Assembly (NCBI GenBank): GCA_964020155.1
Contig: OZ026568.1
Location: forward strand, 2,383,820 to 2,447,819
Length of the DNA: 64,000 nucleotides
Reading direction: 5' to 3'
From: Chondrilla cf. caribensis
Lineage: Eukaryota > Porifera > Demospongiae > Chondrillida > Chondrillidae
A program made the translations under genes and the position numbers. The first letter of the stretch is position 1; every line of letters begins with the position of its first letter. This document shows positions 13,801-26,100 of this stretch, in pieces. Under the pieces are notes generated by a model that did not search any database, was not told where the DNA came from, and worked only from the letters and a program-made list of their open reading frames with translations.

Positions 13801-16800
13801 ACATATTTTTATGGATATACATAAACAAGTCTCTCAGTAGTGTACATCCACTAAATCTGTCTACTATATGCTGATTCACTACACTTACATAGTGATGAAG
13901 TAATGGTTAAGTTCATGAAGCAGAGTTGTCAGCACATGATTGATGTGAGAGAGATGCTCAGCAAACTGCCTTCTGATCAGCCACCCCAACCTGCTGTTGT
14001 CAAGTACCTCAGATATTCACTCTTGGGTGACCAGTCTGAGTGAGTTGAGTCCATAGAGTTTATCAATGTTATTAGTGTTATTAATTTAGTGTGGCTTCAT
14101 GCTCAATACACAATCAACTGTTATGAAAGTAAACAAGAAACACTTGCATTTGTTTAATTTGGGATCTTCACAACATTTTGTCTACACTATCAGATATAAT
14201 AGAATTGCTATGAAATTGTTGTGTATTTTATTATAATGAAACAATCAATAGGATACGAAGCTGTCATGTTCAACATCCTTTCGTAGCCCTGTGTAGAGTA
14301 ACCCTCCAATTTGACATACTTACGCATTCCAACAGGGTTGTTGATCTATGAGGGTAATAGATAGAGGGTATATGAGTCTCATCTTGCAAATGCGGTTAAT
14401 ACTTGATTTTATAGGATATTTAGTGTTTCAGCTGTATAAGTACAGTTTTACTAACTAGTGTACAATGTATATACTTGCTATATCTGTGTCTCTTGTATTT
14501 CCTATTCTGTGTGTAGTGTGGAAGACACCACTATCAGAGGAATAGACCTGCAACCAGGATCCCTCGTGTACCTCCTTGATAGCCTCCTCCCTCTCTTCAG
14601 AGTAAGTACAGTCTAATCTCTTTATTCTTCCGATGTGAATACCTCATTCCAGCCTCCAATATCAGGGCTTCACTTGGGGAGGATGCTAGGGCTCGTCCCC
14701 CTTGCATAATTTTAGGGATTTACTTCCAGTTGTATTGAAAGTAGCCATACACCCTTTCTTTTTCGAAATTTTAAATTTCTCCCCCTTTGGCTATTTTTCT
14801 TAATGGTCTGAACATCCGTACATATCTTGTTCCTTCGTCTTTGTAAGATTAAATTCTGAAATCTGATTTCATTATTTTCTTGAGTATGTACAGTCATAAG
14901 TGTTATAATATTGTGTAATTATATGTACATAATATGTCTGTTCTTATACACAGCTCAATGCAATATTATACCTGCGTACTATTTAATTTACATCATTTGA
15001 TGGTCAAACATTTGCCACCTCTAGGCCAGGTGTGCGGGGAAATAAACAGTTAGCTGTATACCACAAGGGCAGATCCCTTGCCATTGTGGTATGTGGTAAG
15101 GTGCCCTAATTCCAGATGTTTCCTATGTAATTTTAGACATTATGAATTTGATGATGGGTTAAATCTATCCACCACCATTGTAGTAAATGTGGTAATAGAC
15201 GATTATTTAATTTGGTGTATCCGGGTGTATATGCTCGTATACACCAGGGAACACCAGGTATACTCACACCACCATGTTTGAAATATATTGAAAACACCAA
15301 CACAACAGGATACAGAGTATGTGCATGTTCACTTATGTACATTGTTTTCCTTTTCAAATCTATATTCAGCTCTATTACTGGCAGTTGACAAGTTTGTCCA
15401 GTGAAGTGGCAGACCTGCTGGAACTGATCAGACATGTGGCTCGATGTCTTCTGGTACGTCACACGTGGTGCATCCTGCTGTACCTTGCCCAGCAATCCTG
15501 TTGCATCTATACGGGATAGGGTTATCGTACATACATACGTACATACAGTGGAACCTCCCTATATTATGGACAACTTGGGATCTCAATTTGAGTCCTTAAT
15601 ACAGAGGTTTCCTCAATTTAGAGGTCATTCAATACACAGCATTAGTACACTGGGATACAGAATGGTGTCCTTTATATACAGGTTTCTGCAATTCAGACGT
15701 TTGTAATAGAGAGGTCCCACTGTACATGTAATTATCATTAGAAATTTGTTGTGTTTGTTTTTTTATTTAGTTCACTTATTTTGTTTTTACCTGTACATAG
15801 TAATTTGTAATAACTTTCATACAGGACATAGTCCTGTTTTTGCATTGCATGTATACATGTACTGGACATACACTGTAGTCCTCATTGTATGTAGGTACAT
15901 GTGTACAGTCCAACCTCTTTAACACGAAATCGCTTAAAACGAAAAATTGCTTAACACGAAGGCTTTCTCAGGTCCCAACTTTTTGCCTATACAATCCTGT
16001 ATATTATGCTCCGGATAGCGCGAATATGGATATCACGAATTTCCGGTTAACGCGAGGAATTTTTTGCCTGCCAGGTGTCATTTTGTTTGTTTAACACAAA
16101 AATGGCAGCTAAGCAGAAGGCTCTCTCTATTAAAGATAAGGTCGAAATCCTGAAAGCTGTGGATAAACGTGCCAGTGAATATGGAGCCAAGGGGAAGATA
16201 GCCAAGGAATTCGGAATAGCAAGTTCAACGCTGTCCACAATCATCAAAGACAAAAAGAAGATCTTGGACGCCTTCGAACAGTCAGCGTTTAAGCCTGACA
16301 GAAAACGATTGAGGACAGCCGCTTACGAAGATGTCGAAGAAGCACTAGTTATTTGGTTTAAAAGCAGACGAGACCAAAACGTCCCTTTATCTGGGAGTAT
16401 TCTTCGGGCGAAAGCGGATGAGCTTTCAAAGGAGTTGGGCCACGTGGAGTTCCAATGCAGTAGCGGCTGGTTGCAACGATTCAAAGAGCGACACGCTATC
16501 GTTCAGAAGAAGATCTGTGGGGAAAGTGCATCTGTAAGTACGGAAACGTGTGACCTGTGGATTGAACAAACTTTGCCTACCCTTCTTGATGGCTATGAAT
16601 TGAAGAACGTTTTCAACGCAGATGAAACGGGCCTTTTTTACAAGCTCCTTCCAAATAAAACGTTATGTTTCAAGAATGAGCCATGCCACGGTGGAAAACA
16701 TAGCAAGGACAGGGTCACAGTTTTAGTTGGGGCAAATGCAGATGGTAGTGAGAAGCTGCCCTTGCTTGTTATAGGGAAGAGCAAAAAGCCACGATGCTTT

Positions 16801-19800
16801 AAAAATGTCAACTCACTGCCTGTTGTGTATGATGCATCAAAGAAAGCCTGGATGAATTCTACCATCTTTACATCGTGGTTGCGTCAACTCGACAGTCGCT
16901 TTGCTCGGCAACAACGAAGTGTTTTATTGCTCCTAGACAACTGCCCCGCACATCCAGATGTTGAAGGTTTAACCAACATTAAGGTTGCTATGCTACCGGC
17001 CAATGCGACATCAAAACTTCAACCCATGGACCAAGGGATTATTAACAACCTAAAGGCTTTGTATAGAAATAAAGTGTTGTCCAAGCTCATCTGTTCGTTG
17101 GATAAGGGTACTGATTCAACTGTCACTCTTCTAGATGCATTACACTACATCAATGCAGCATGGGATGGAATATCCCAAACCACAGTACGCAAATGTTTCC
17201 AGAGGTGTGGGATAGGCAGAGACCCTGAGCAGTGTACAAGCGATGACAACACACCAGTACAGTCTGAGATACAACAGCAGTTACAGCTTTTACAACATTC
17301 TGGTGTGGCTGGTCTAGAAGACATCACTCCTGAAGACTATATCACAGTCGATAGTGAAGTGGTGGTTGCTGAAGAACTAACAACTGAAAGCATAGTTGCT
17401 CAAGTACGGTACAAGAACAGTGATGAATGTGAAGATGATGAGAACAATGATGAAAATGATGACACTGAAGAAGTACCAGCTGTAGGTGTGACACTGTCAG
17501 AAGCTCTAGCTTCCATTGATAAGGTCCGGCGATACTTTCAGGCACAGGAGGGAACTGCCCAGTTTTTTGCAGGAATAAATGCACTGGAGAAGTTCATGGA
17601 GAGGCAAATGCTACCATCTCGTCAGACTATGATAACGGATTATTTTTCATTCAACTAGTCTAAGACTTGTAACTATGACTTGTTTCAGTTGTTTAAGCTG
17701 TTTGTAGCCTTTATGCAGTACAAACTCTGTAGTTTTTACTTTACACTTGTACTGTACTGTTAACATGAAATACTGTTAACAAGAAAAAAATTATTGGTCC
17801 CTTGAATTTCGTGTTAAAGAGGTTGGACTGTATATTGTCAATCTTTGGGGATTATTGTTTAGCATTTTAGAGGTGGGTAAACTATCCAGAGTTTTGATTA
17901 GGAGTAAAGAGAGTATCCTACACTCAGTTTGAGTTTTATAGTTTATGTATAATCAAATTTGCAAGAATTTTGTTAAGAGATCTCCCAACAATAATTGAAG
18001 CTCCAATTTTTACAGGAATCTGTGCCAGTGCTCTTGCCGTACCTTAAGGACAAGAAGGAGATTCTCTTGTTGAGAGAGGTTGTGTTGACCGTCACCAGCT
18101 CACCCGAAGTTGACCATTACTTGAGCATTCCTGGACAGGTATAGTTTGTAGTACTTGGTAGATGAATTCTTGTAAATCAACCATCACATATGCACTCTCA
18201 ATGTAGTGACTAGTTGATTTGTATACCTTAAAATTTGAATGTGCATTATGTTAGCAATGTTGGGTATTGTGTTTAAGAACACCAAGTATATACTCATAGT
18301 TGTGTTCTTATGTTGAGTATAATCCTGATTGCAGCTGAGAGAGTTTGTGAACAACTTTATTGAAGAAGCTGTCATTGTCAAAAGTGGCCCAGTGAAGGTG
18401 AATTCACATGCTCAAATGCACACACCATACACTTAGAGTGGTACACACACAAACACATACAAGTTTAACTAATATCATGTGTTTTTAGGGATTAGTCTGC
18501 ATTTTAGTACCCCTAGCAAACTGAGCAATAATATACAGAGTATGATACTGTATTGTGTAATGGTTGATGTGTACATAAGTGCACAATATTTGATCTCTGA
18601 TTTGAAGGTGTACCTGTGTTAGAATTACATTTTACATTGATCTGTGATCTGTGATTATTGTTTTGTGGGTATGTGGATGATATCAGATAGCAATTTTTGC
18701 CATGAGTTTTCCTTGCTCGTACATTCCCCTATTGCTACAGCAATTTGAAGCAACATACACTGAAGAGCTGAGACTCAATGTTGCCTTCAATAACTATGTT
18801 CAGGCATTTGAACAGGCTTACAACGGACCAAACACTATCCAACATCAAGTTGGAGTGTCAAAGTTGGCCACCAGCAGTGACCGTAAGTTGTTTGTGTACC
18901 CAGTATGTTACAACTTCAGTGATTTTCAAATGAACTTTCAAATGATATTTTTTGAGTTTAATATGATAATTGTTGTGCTATGAAGAATATTATCTATCTT
19001 GTTGACCCCAATTGTTGTAATCGATGTCCCCTTCCTTTAGCATACAGTGAGTTTGAAGACAGTGAAATGAAAGTAAAGGGGTCGCTATACCTTCCACTGG
19101 GACAACCTTTCCAGAACTTTGTGTCTTGTTTTGTGAGGTGAGTTCTGATAGCATATATGCACATTGTGTATGTATTGGCATATTGGTGTACCCTGCTGTT
19201 GACATACGTATGTACGTATATTATGTGCATGTAAATGAATTGTATGCAAGATCTGATTTCAAGGAGAATCTGAACACTTGTCTTCATGGTCTGTGGTGTA
19301 TGAACATTGCATTGTATTTGACTATAATATGTGATGTCTTGTTTTCCTATGATGAATTATTATGGCATCATAACAGCATGATGTACGTATGTACAATTTC
19401 ATGTAATTTTCAAATAAATATTTCGCTTGGTACTTTATATATATACTGTATTTGTCGACACATTGGTATGCACCATGTGTACATACTGTATGTTCACATG
19501 TAACGGTCACATATTGATGTATGTGTATGTCGTGTAGTATTGTTGAACGTACATTCATTTGTGCTTCAGTCGAGAACGTAACGTGCCACATGTCTTTTCA
19601 GAGACAAAGCATCTCATTCGTCTGATAGAGTGAGTTTTAATATTAATTTTCATGAATTTGTTCTTGGGTGCTCATTCATACAAGGAATGGAGTTGTTGTT
19701 CTGGGTGTACTACCCTCTTATTTGTTTGTTTGTAGCATTTCATTCAACAGTCTGGAAGACTTGACAGAGGTTGAACAAACACGACAAGACAGTTTGGTCA

Positions 19801-22800
19801 TCAAGTGTCTTCAGGTGAGCCGTTTTTATCATCTCATGATCTTCGTGTGCACATTTGTGTGTGCTGTACTAAGGTGGACCTAGTGTGGTGCTTCAGTTAC
19901 CTACACTTTGCTCTAAGCTAGATGTCATAAATTGACAGTGCTACTTTTAATTACACTCAGAATTGGGATTTCCACTGTGTCAAGGCTAGGCTTGTGTAAG
20001 GATAATCATACCATACCATAAAATTATATACAAGTTTAGCTATCCCCTTTTCAAAAAAGACACTAGAGAAATTGCCTTTCCACTTATTCAGGCATTTTGA
20101 TTCATGCAATCAATGATTACAATTACAGGTGAATGTGTAAACGAATTACCTCATTAGGGAGCTTGTTCACACCAAACTCTGCTAACCTTTTGATAAACTG
20201 AAAGACAAAGGGTGTGGTGGTATTGATTTCTTCAATATTATAAGGAAAAAGTATAAACCAGGCAGGTAACACCCTATATCCCTTCCTTAATCTTGCCTAT
20301 GCTGTACATACTTCTGTATTAAGCATACACTGTGTAGTATTCATACACAAATTTCGGTGTGTACTGTGCAGATGTAGTAAATGTTGGGAATATAGATTGG
20401 GTAAGAGCAGTAATGTGTGTACTCGTGGCGTTAGTTTGTAGTTGTGTATGCCAAACCATTACTCATTGAGGTAAGAGAATAATATTATGATGTACTGTAC
20501 ATTCGTAATTATTGTACTGTGTGTGTACGTACAGTATTCCTCTTATGGAACTGTTACTGTAAGAATGTATCTACTTATTAATGTTATGCTTAGTTTATAT
20601 ATACCTCTATAGGTTCTTAGAGCTATTGTCTACAATGAGATCGTGAGGGTGGATCCAGAGGTGAAAGAGAAGCATCCAAAGAATTATGCAAAGTGGGTAA
20701 CACTCATATTGTGAGAATAAGTTCTTTTTGTGTGTAGTACATGCGGAATTCTGTGTGCATATTTACACTGTGTGATCTCACTACAGGATGACTGCCAATG
20801 TGGTCCGTGTGCAGAATGCTGTGCAGGAAGTTGGTGGCAATACAGTAGCTCAGGTAGATTTGTATGTGATGTGATGTTATTGTATTCAGCATTTATTTTA
20901 TGTATATACTGTATTATGTATGTTTGTCTTTACTTTCAATTTGCCATATTATGATATTATGCAAGGACTATGCATTGATTGTGCACTGTACTCCAAAATG
21001 AATCGTGTGTAATTTAATGTTTCGCAATGATCACTCTTGTACAGTGTGAGAAGCATTCATGTTTATAATGTTGATCACATTTCACTTATTTACAACTACT
21101 GTTTACTTGTTTGAATGTGGTTTGTTGTTCACTTGTTCACAATGTCTCAAATCCAATTTCCAGATTGTTCCACTGCTGAATCATCCTAATGATAACATTG
21201 TTGCAGAAGTCTTTGCCTTTTTGTCAGTTTTCCTTCATGATGGACACAAGAAAGTTCAAGTAAGCATGTATTGCTATTAATAGGAATTCTGACTCTTTTT
21301 GAGTTCCATGCTCACCAAATACCTACAGGAAGGGTGTGAATATCTGTGTCACAGAAGAGAAGGTCGCTTTCTAACTGGAATTGCCCGAAGACTTGAATTG
21401 GCAGTAGCAATTACTAAGGAAAAGTGAGTACATTTTACTTGGCAATGCATGTGTTTGGTTGTTCCTTGTAAGTACAGAGAAGGCTGTTTACAACGACCAG
21501 TGTTTGAATAATGTTACCTTTGTGTTCGAGGTTCACTTTGTTTACTTTGCTATATAATATATAATTGTACAATACAGTATATTTAGCACATAATTGTGTT
21601 ATGTTGATTGGGATGTACTGTATCTACAGTACATGTACAATGTTTCATGTACATATGTACGAGCATACTAATGTCAACACCTGTGCGAACACTTGTTACG
21701 TTCAAATGGTTTTCTTGTTGCTAGCAATACGCTGCTGCAGCAGCTAACTGACAAGGAGAAAGAGAACACTGAATTGGTAAATGTGTATGTCTTTCTAATT
21801 TGTATTTCACAATGTAGTGTGTAGGATTATGTGAGGTAGGAGGTATATATCCATAAGATACATGTTGTTTTGTTATAATCACGTTCTATTAGATGAGGAT
21901 GTTTAGAGGAGAATATCGTGGGCTTCAAGTAAGTGTAGATCACCACAAGTGTACCTACCTAAACTAAAGTAACAAACGTTCACCTATCAACTAGAGTAAC
22001 TATGAATGTATGCTTTTCTCCAACACCAACTAGCATCGACTGAAGACAGGGGAGGACAGCGGTGATAGTGATACAGACAGTGAGGATGATGGCGATGGTG
22101 TTGAAACCAAAGGAAGAGAGACTGTCAAGGGGATAGAGATGAAGCAAATGGGCAAACAAAAAGTGCAAGTATCAGATAAGGATACGAAAGATGTGTTGTT
22201 GTACCGCGACCCCACCCATGTGGCACTGGCACTGAAAGTTGTAGAGCAAATGTGTAATGGACAGAACAGGATGCTACAAGTGATTGATCTTATAATCTCT
22301 ATCCATGTACCAGCTGTTGATTCCATTTTACATGTCTATGTATTCAGAACTTCTTCCGTGACCAGCCAGATAGCATAGTGAATGTCAACTTGGTGGGGAA
22401 GGTGACTGCCTTCCTTCAGCAACAGTACACTGTCATTAACCGACACAACATTGAACTCATTAAGCAAGTCTTTGATACATTGGTGGAGCTGTGTGTGGTG
22501 AGTGTATGTTGATGCCTGTACAATAGTACACAATTGTTTTCTATACATAGTTCATTCTCCATATACAATAGTCAATCATTGGTTTTGACTACACCTTCTT
22601 ACATACGTACATAATAATTATCACCCAGTTACAAGGACAATAATATATGTATATTATATTGTATAAGACCCCAAACATATGTAGCATCTGACAGGCAAGA
22701 TTATTTATCAGATACATTGCCCTCACATAGCTGGTTGATAACTGGCTTACTGTACATTTGAACTAATACATTACAAGAAGATTGAAGTTTGACCAATCCA

Positions 22801-23153
22801 ATAAAAATTAATTATTTTTGTTATAATCAAAATTTAATATTGACTAATGCTTTTTGTAATCTCCAAAGGGTAATTTTTACAACCAAACTGTGCTGTTCGA
22901 CTGTCAAATTGTTGATGCCTTTAATCGCATCCTGCAACTTCCAGCAAGTATTGACTGCTCACTCGTTGATGTAAGTTTGACAACTTCTTAATCCTGTCTC
23001 ATTTTATGGTGCATGTGTACTGTACACACTTCAATAGGTCATGGAGTTGAAGGCTTATGCTATCCAGCTCCTTCAGACAGTGGTGGAAGAGACCCATCAG
23101 AACACATTCAAATTGGCTTTGGTGTGTGTGTGTGTGTCGTGTGCTGTTTGTGA

Positions 23154-23195
<42 letters not shown>

Positions 23196-26100
23196 GTCAG
23201 CATGTGTATGTTATATGTTATGTTATACATTATAACATTGTTTGTATGTATATACGTATGTACGCATACCTACACCTACAGTAAATATATGAACACACAT
23301 CATCCACATACTGTACACACTACAGTAAATTGCTGTTGACAACATGTTGTTGCATCACTACAAAATGGCTACCTTGTTAATGACAGTCAGAATGTGAACA
23401 TTGCATTACCTCTTGATAACAATGATGATTTATGCTCACCTATCCACTCCTTTCTGTTGCAATCCTCATAGGATGTACTCAAGACACTGGATACTGAGGC
23501 TGTACTGGACTGCCTAGTATATTTCTATGAGCTTAGAAATAATGAAGAATTGGTATGTATACATTTTCGTACACACACACACACATGTACAGACATCATT
23601 CCATTTGTTTATGGTATAAATTCAATACCCACTGTTGAGCTAGCCATTCTTGTACATTATACGTTCATATGCACATGCTTTTTGTTTCATTGTACTATTT
23701 TGTTATGTCCATATATGTAATATTATACTCTTTGTGCTTGCACACATATGAAGAGAGCAACTAGAAACGATGATGACTGTGAAAGGGCATTGCTCAGAAC
23801 ATACCATGTTTTGAAGGCTTTTGCATCATTTGACGACATCCCTGAAGAAACAAAAGAAAGAGTTGGTATGTACATGATATATACACGAAGTGTGGACAAT
23901 CTATACAGTACAATCTGTACTATAAAGTATTGAGTACATAATACATATGTACAGTGGTGATGAAAGTAATGATACCAAAACCCGTGGGGCACTCCCAAGT
24001 GCTCCTGTATGCTCGTACGTGTGTTCTCGTAAGCTTGTACATGTACTAGAACCCTTTGTTCTTAAAGGTGTTAATTGTAGTCATGCAAGGTGATATCGAA
24101 TCTTACTGTATGTGTTATGGCACTAAATTGATTGCTCTCTCACTCTTGAATGGAGAATCTAGACTGCAAATCACTTTGAAATTTATTAAGGTTAAATGGC
24201 TCGATATAGGTATGAAAGCTCCCTAGAAAACAGGTTATAGGCATTCTCTTGAACTTTGGCCCAAGAATATTTTACTTATTTTGATAATTTGCTATTTCCT
24301 TTACAAGCAGAGATTTTCCTCTGAACCTCAATTGGCCTCTTAGTGCTTCAGCCATCTTCGCACAGTAGCTGCTGTAGCTATCCCTTCTTTGTACAAAATT
24401 TAAAGGATTTTGCTGGGCGTTATGCTTTTCGTTTTTCAAGAAACAATTCTTTGGCATGTGTAGGCATCTTTTGCACGTTCAAATCAAGCTATGACGACAT
24501 CGTTCATATCTATGATGGTTCATACACTATCGGCAGTGTCACGTTGTTAGTGTTAATAAGTATTAATGTAATATGAGGTTGAGATAACAAGCATCGAGTG
24601 GATGTGAATCCTCACAAGGCCTCGCGAGATACTTGCGAGCTGGTAGTGCTGTTACATTTCAATCACCACTGTATGTACTACAGTGACTATGTGTACCTCT
24701 CCCTGGTGAAGTACTGCATCTATTTTGATTGATCGAAAATTTAATCACTTGTGTTCAAATTGAATATATTGCTGTTGTTCTTGACAACATACAGTACCTC
24801 CTCAAGGAGAAGACCCTTCTGACAGGGAGTGCAAAATCTTGGAAGCATGGAAGTACTGTGAGGAACACTCTAGGTCCGTTGAAGTCTTATATGAGAACTT
24901 GGATGGAGAGCAAATTCTGGCTGATGTTCACTTCAAATACAATCCAGCTGTTAGTGTCCATGCACCTCCCCATTACGTACTAACCTATTGCCTGTGTGCT
25001 TGATCATAGTGTGTACCCAGTGATCTTTACATTATGTGTCATTCTCAGGATGAGCTTCCGGAGGAGTTGATAGAGAAGGTGAAATGGAACGTGAGCCGTG
25101 ATTCAGCTGAAGATAAAGTGAGGGACTTTCTCGATTGGACCGAAGCAGTGAAAACAGAAATACAACACAGAGTGAGTGACCACTGATATACCTGATTATA
25201 CCTGATATTGAAAGATGTTGACATGTTTTCATACAGTGGGTATTGAAAGTGTATTTGAATAAACATTGAAACCATTGTGTTGTCCTTTAAACTGTTGTGT
25301 TGTCACTTTCCTACTCTTCTGTAGAGGGCTATAAATATTGTTCTATACATGTGTTTGATAGTAGTAGTTTCATAAAACATGAATTGCATATACGTATACA
25401 TACTGATTGTATAGGAATAGCAGTCCTATACTGCCACACTCCCTCACAGAATTGAAACTATTGATATGATACCAGTTCATTTCTGTACTTAATATTTATA
25501 TATGTAACAGTAACTAAATTAACCCTCAATCCTGTTCATACGCTTGATGTATTGAAGCCTATTTCTAAGTCTTTTCCCAATCATTCTCAGAATCAACTGA
25601 GAAGTCACTGGTACACAAAAATGTTCATCATTTATCCGTGAGTGACTGTCATCTGAAAGTGTGTATGTACATACATATGTTCATCTGATTCATTACTGTA
25701 TGCATGTACTGTACCTACCTCCATGTTCTGGTTGACACCTGCTAACTCTTTCCTTCTTTTCCATTCACCACACTAGACGTGTGTGGCACTGGTCCTACAT
25801 AGCACTCACTCTTCTCCTGAACATCCTTGTTCTTGTGTCTTGGAGAGATCCTTCTGAACTGACACCGGAAAATGCTGGGTACTTACATAATGTTATGTGA
25901 AAAATTTGAATATGTGAAACTGTTATGTGATGGTTATAACCCAGTTATGGTTAAAATGTGTCCCATATTATGCAAGTCATATCATATCGCACATAATGAC
26001 CTCATAAAATTGTAAACAACTTATTATACATGCAGACCATTAATCATATGCAAATGAGATTTCCAACATTTAATTTACTCTCAGTCAACTGTATAAAGTT

